Below are positions 62,692-64,000 of a stretch of DNA of 64,000 bases, piece after piece (the stretch's first letter is position 1; each line of letters begins with the position of its first letter). Below the pieces are notes generated by a model. It had not been told where the DNA came from, ran no database searches, and was given only the letters and a program-made list of their open reading frames with translations. Origin of the DNA: Saprospiraceae bacterium (GTDB lineage Bacteria > Bacteroidota > Bacteroidia > Chitinophagales > Saprospiraceae); assembly GCA_016715245.1 (NCBI GenBank), contig JADKAS010000019.1, positions 1 to 64,000 on the forward strand. Reading direction: 5' to 3'. The position numbers and the translations under genes are program-made.

Positions 62692-64000
62692 ATGTTTCGT
62701 TTTCTAATAATGTATGTTTTTGTACTTGTGTTTCCTTATGTGGGATCAACACAAAGTATATCCGTAAAACCGTTTCTTCAGGTTTTAGATGAAAACAGCA
62801 CCAAGATAGTTTTTGAAACCACAACGGTAACAACAGCGGCTGTTCATTTTGGTCCGACACCCTTTGATCTGAACACCATCGTTGCTGGTACTTCACAAAC
62901 AGGAAACGGGTCAAGCAGAATCTTTACAACACATCTACAGAACCTGAGTGAATTAACCAAATATTATTACAAAGTTGTCCTTGCAAACGGGGTGCAAAGT
63001 GCTGTATATCATTTCATTACACTTGCTTCACAGGAAAAGGAACAAAACATCAATTTTATCAGCATGTCTGATATCCAGAGGCAGGGTAGTTATCCGAATG
63101 TGTACAGCAATATCATCAACAACGGGATTATTCCCATCATGAATCAGGACTTTGAAAATGGACTTGATGATCTCCATGGCCTGTTGATTCCAGGCGATTT
63201 AGTCCAGAACGGAGGAGCGTACAGCACTTGGAAAAGTGATTTTTTTGACCTGGGAGAAAATGTAACAACCGTGGTTCCAATATACCCGGCATTAGGTAAT
63301 CACGAATATTATGACAACGGCCTGCAGAATTATCTGAAATATTTCGACCTTCCTTTAAATGGCGATGCAAATTTTCCGGAACAGTGGTGGTACAAGGATT
63401 TTTCCAATATCAGGGTCATTTCTCTCAATTCAAACAGCAATTCGACAGAAAAAGCATTACAGATTACCTGGCTAAATAATCTTTTGAATTCCATATGTAC
63501 CAATCCTCAGCTGGACTTTGTTTTTGTACAGCTCCATCACCCGTACAAATCAGAACCGTGGACACCCGGTGAGTCATCTTTTACAGGTCAGGTAGTCGGT
63601 ATTCTGGAAAATTTTACCACCACCTGCCACAAGCCTACCATTCATTTATTTGGTCATACACATGCTTATTCCAGAGGGCAGTCCAAACTCCACCAACATT
63701 TATGGGTAAATGTTGCCACTGCCGGCGGTGCAATTGATTATTGGGGTCAATATCCGAATCACGATTATGATGAATTTTCTCACAGCGAAGACGAATACGG
63801 ATTTGTTTTGTTAAAAGGTCAGGCAGGCCCCGACCCTGAAATACTGGTAAAAAGATATTCCCGGGGTGATGATGGTGTAACGAAAAACAATGAAATTACA
63901 GATTCCATAGTATTAAAAAAGTTTGATTTCTCTCCACAAAAACCAAAGGCTATCTGGCCGACAGGTAACATAGATTTTAATTGTACGACCCTGAAAGCGG
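62692..64000 (+). CDS. Purple-acid-phosphatase-like metallophosphoesterase, cut by window end
   Basis: An exported phosphoesterase of at least 436 residues that runs off the window. The start ATG at 62692 opens a signal peptide (MFRFLIMYVFVLVFPYVGSTQS). A fibronectin-like N-terminal domain (PFLQVLDENSTKIVFETTT, LTKYYYKVVL) matches purple acid phosphatases. Metal-site motifs follow: SMSDIQRQG, IPGDLVQNGG, LGNHEYY, VFVQLHHPY and FGHTHAYSRG. The C-terminus probably carries a T9SS domain beyond 64000, but that is not visible. No partner gene is in view. Confidence 0.88.
   Translation, partial: MFRFLIMYVFVLVFPYVGSTQSISVKPFLQVLDENSTKIVFETTTVTTAAVHFGPTPFDLNTIVAGTSQTGNGSSRIFTTHLQNLSELTKYYYKVVLANGVQSAVYHFITLASQEKEQNINFISMSDIQRQGSYPNVYSNIINNGIIPIMNQDFENGLDDLHGLLIPGDLVQNGGAYSTWKSDFFDLGENVTTVVPIYPALGNHEYYDNGLQNYLKYFDLPLNGDANFPEQWWYKDFSNIRVISLNSNSNSTEKALQITWLNNLLNSICTNPQLDFVFVQLHHPYKSEPWTPGESSFTGQVVGILENFTTTCHKPTIHLFGHTHAYSRGQSKLHQHLWVNVATAGGAIDYWGQYPNHDYDEFSHSEDEYGFVLLKGQAGPDPEILVKRYSRGDDGVTKNNEITDSIVLKKFDFSPQKPKAIWPTGNIDFNCTTLKA

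Overview
The window is AT-rich bacterial chromosome from a member of the Bacteroidota. Several secreted proteins end in type IX secretion (T9SS) sorting domains. Recognisable promoters fit the Bacteroidota TTTG / TAnnTTTG pattern, and DUF1501/DUF1800, DUF3109, DUF4105 and DUF6265 families are present. Gene content looks like the Saprospiria, but that placement is inference. I saw no rRNA, tRNA or CRISPR array.

Layout. 1-17 kb is core: prfC (cut by the window edge), a T9SS protein, cvfB, a large PiT phosphate transporter, an M23 peptidase, a DEAD-box helicase, a TPR protein, a secreted endonuclease I, acyl-CoA dehydrogenase with an SCP2 protein, and recA with a DUF4105 membrane protein. 17-27 kb is mostly minus strand: OmpA/PD40 protein, DUF4230 protein, flippase-like protein, HtrA protease, and an overlapping run of TPR lipoprotein, S9 peptidase, DUF6265 lipoprotein and galactokinase. 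27-36 kb is plus strand: MazG-like, SDR, DUF3109, two AI-2E transporters around a DMT exporter, an LpxH-like phosphoesterase joined to a glycosyltransferase, and a redoxin joined to a copper monooxygenase.

36-54 kb is more fluid: an orphan lipoprotein gene between related low-complexity repeats, MsrB-MsrA, a Kir-type channel, a broken VOC/SRPBCC pair, a seven-repeat VCBS protein, MazEF, the DUF1501/DUF1800 pair, DUF4407, TfoX, and a Crp/SRPBCC/SDR/membrane-protein operon. 54-61 kb is the most unusual part. Reading along the minus strand there is a tyrosine recombinase, an IS91-type transposase, then three attC-like imperfect palindromes (AAC to GTT spans of 124, 124 and 127 bp) alternating with two alpha/beta-hydrolase genes. 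This resembles an integron cassette array. Next come an orphan T9SS tail, selO and the start of a purple-acid-phosphatase-like gene.

Four genes carry single-base frameshifts (DUF4230, galK, the transposase, selO), three of them in short homopolymers. Three more have in-frame stops (monooxygenase TAG, VOC TGA, SRPBCC TAA). The frameshifts could be assembly errors. The in-frame stops, a duplicated SRPBCC 3' end and the orphan sorting tail look more like real decay.
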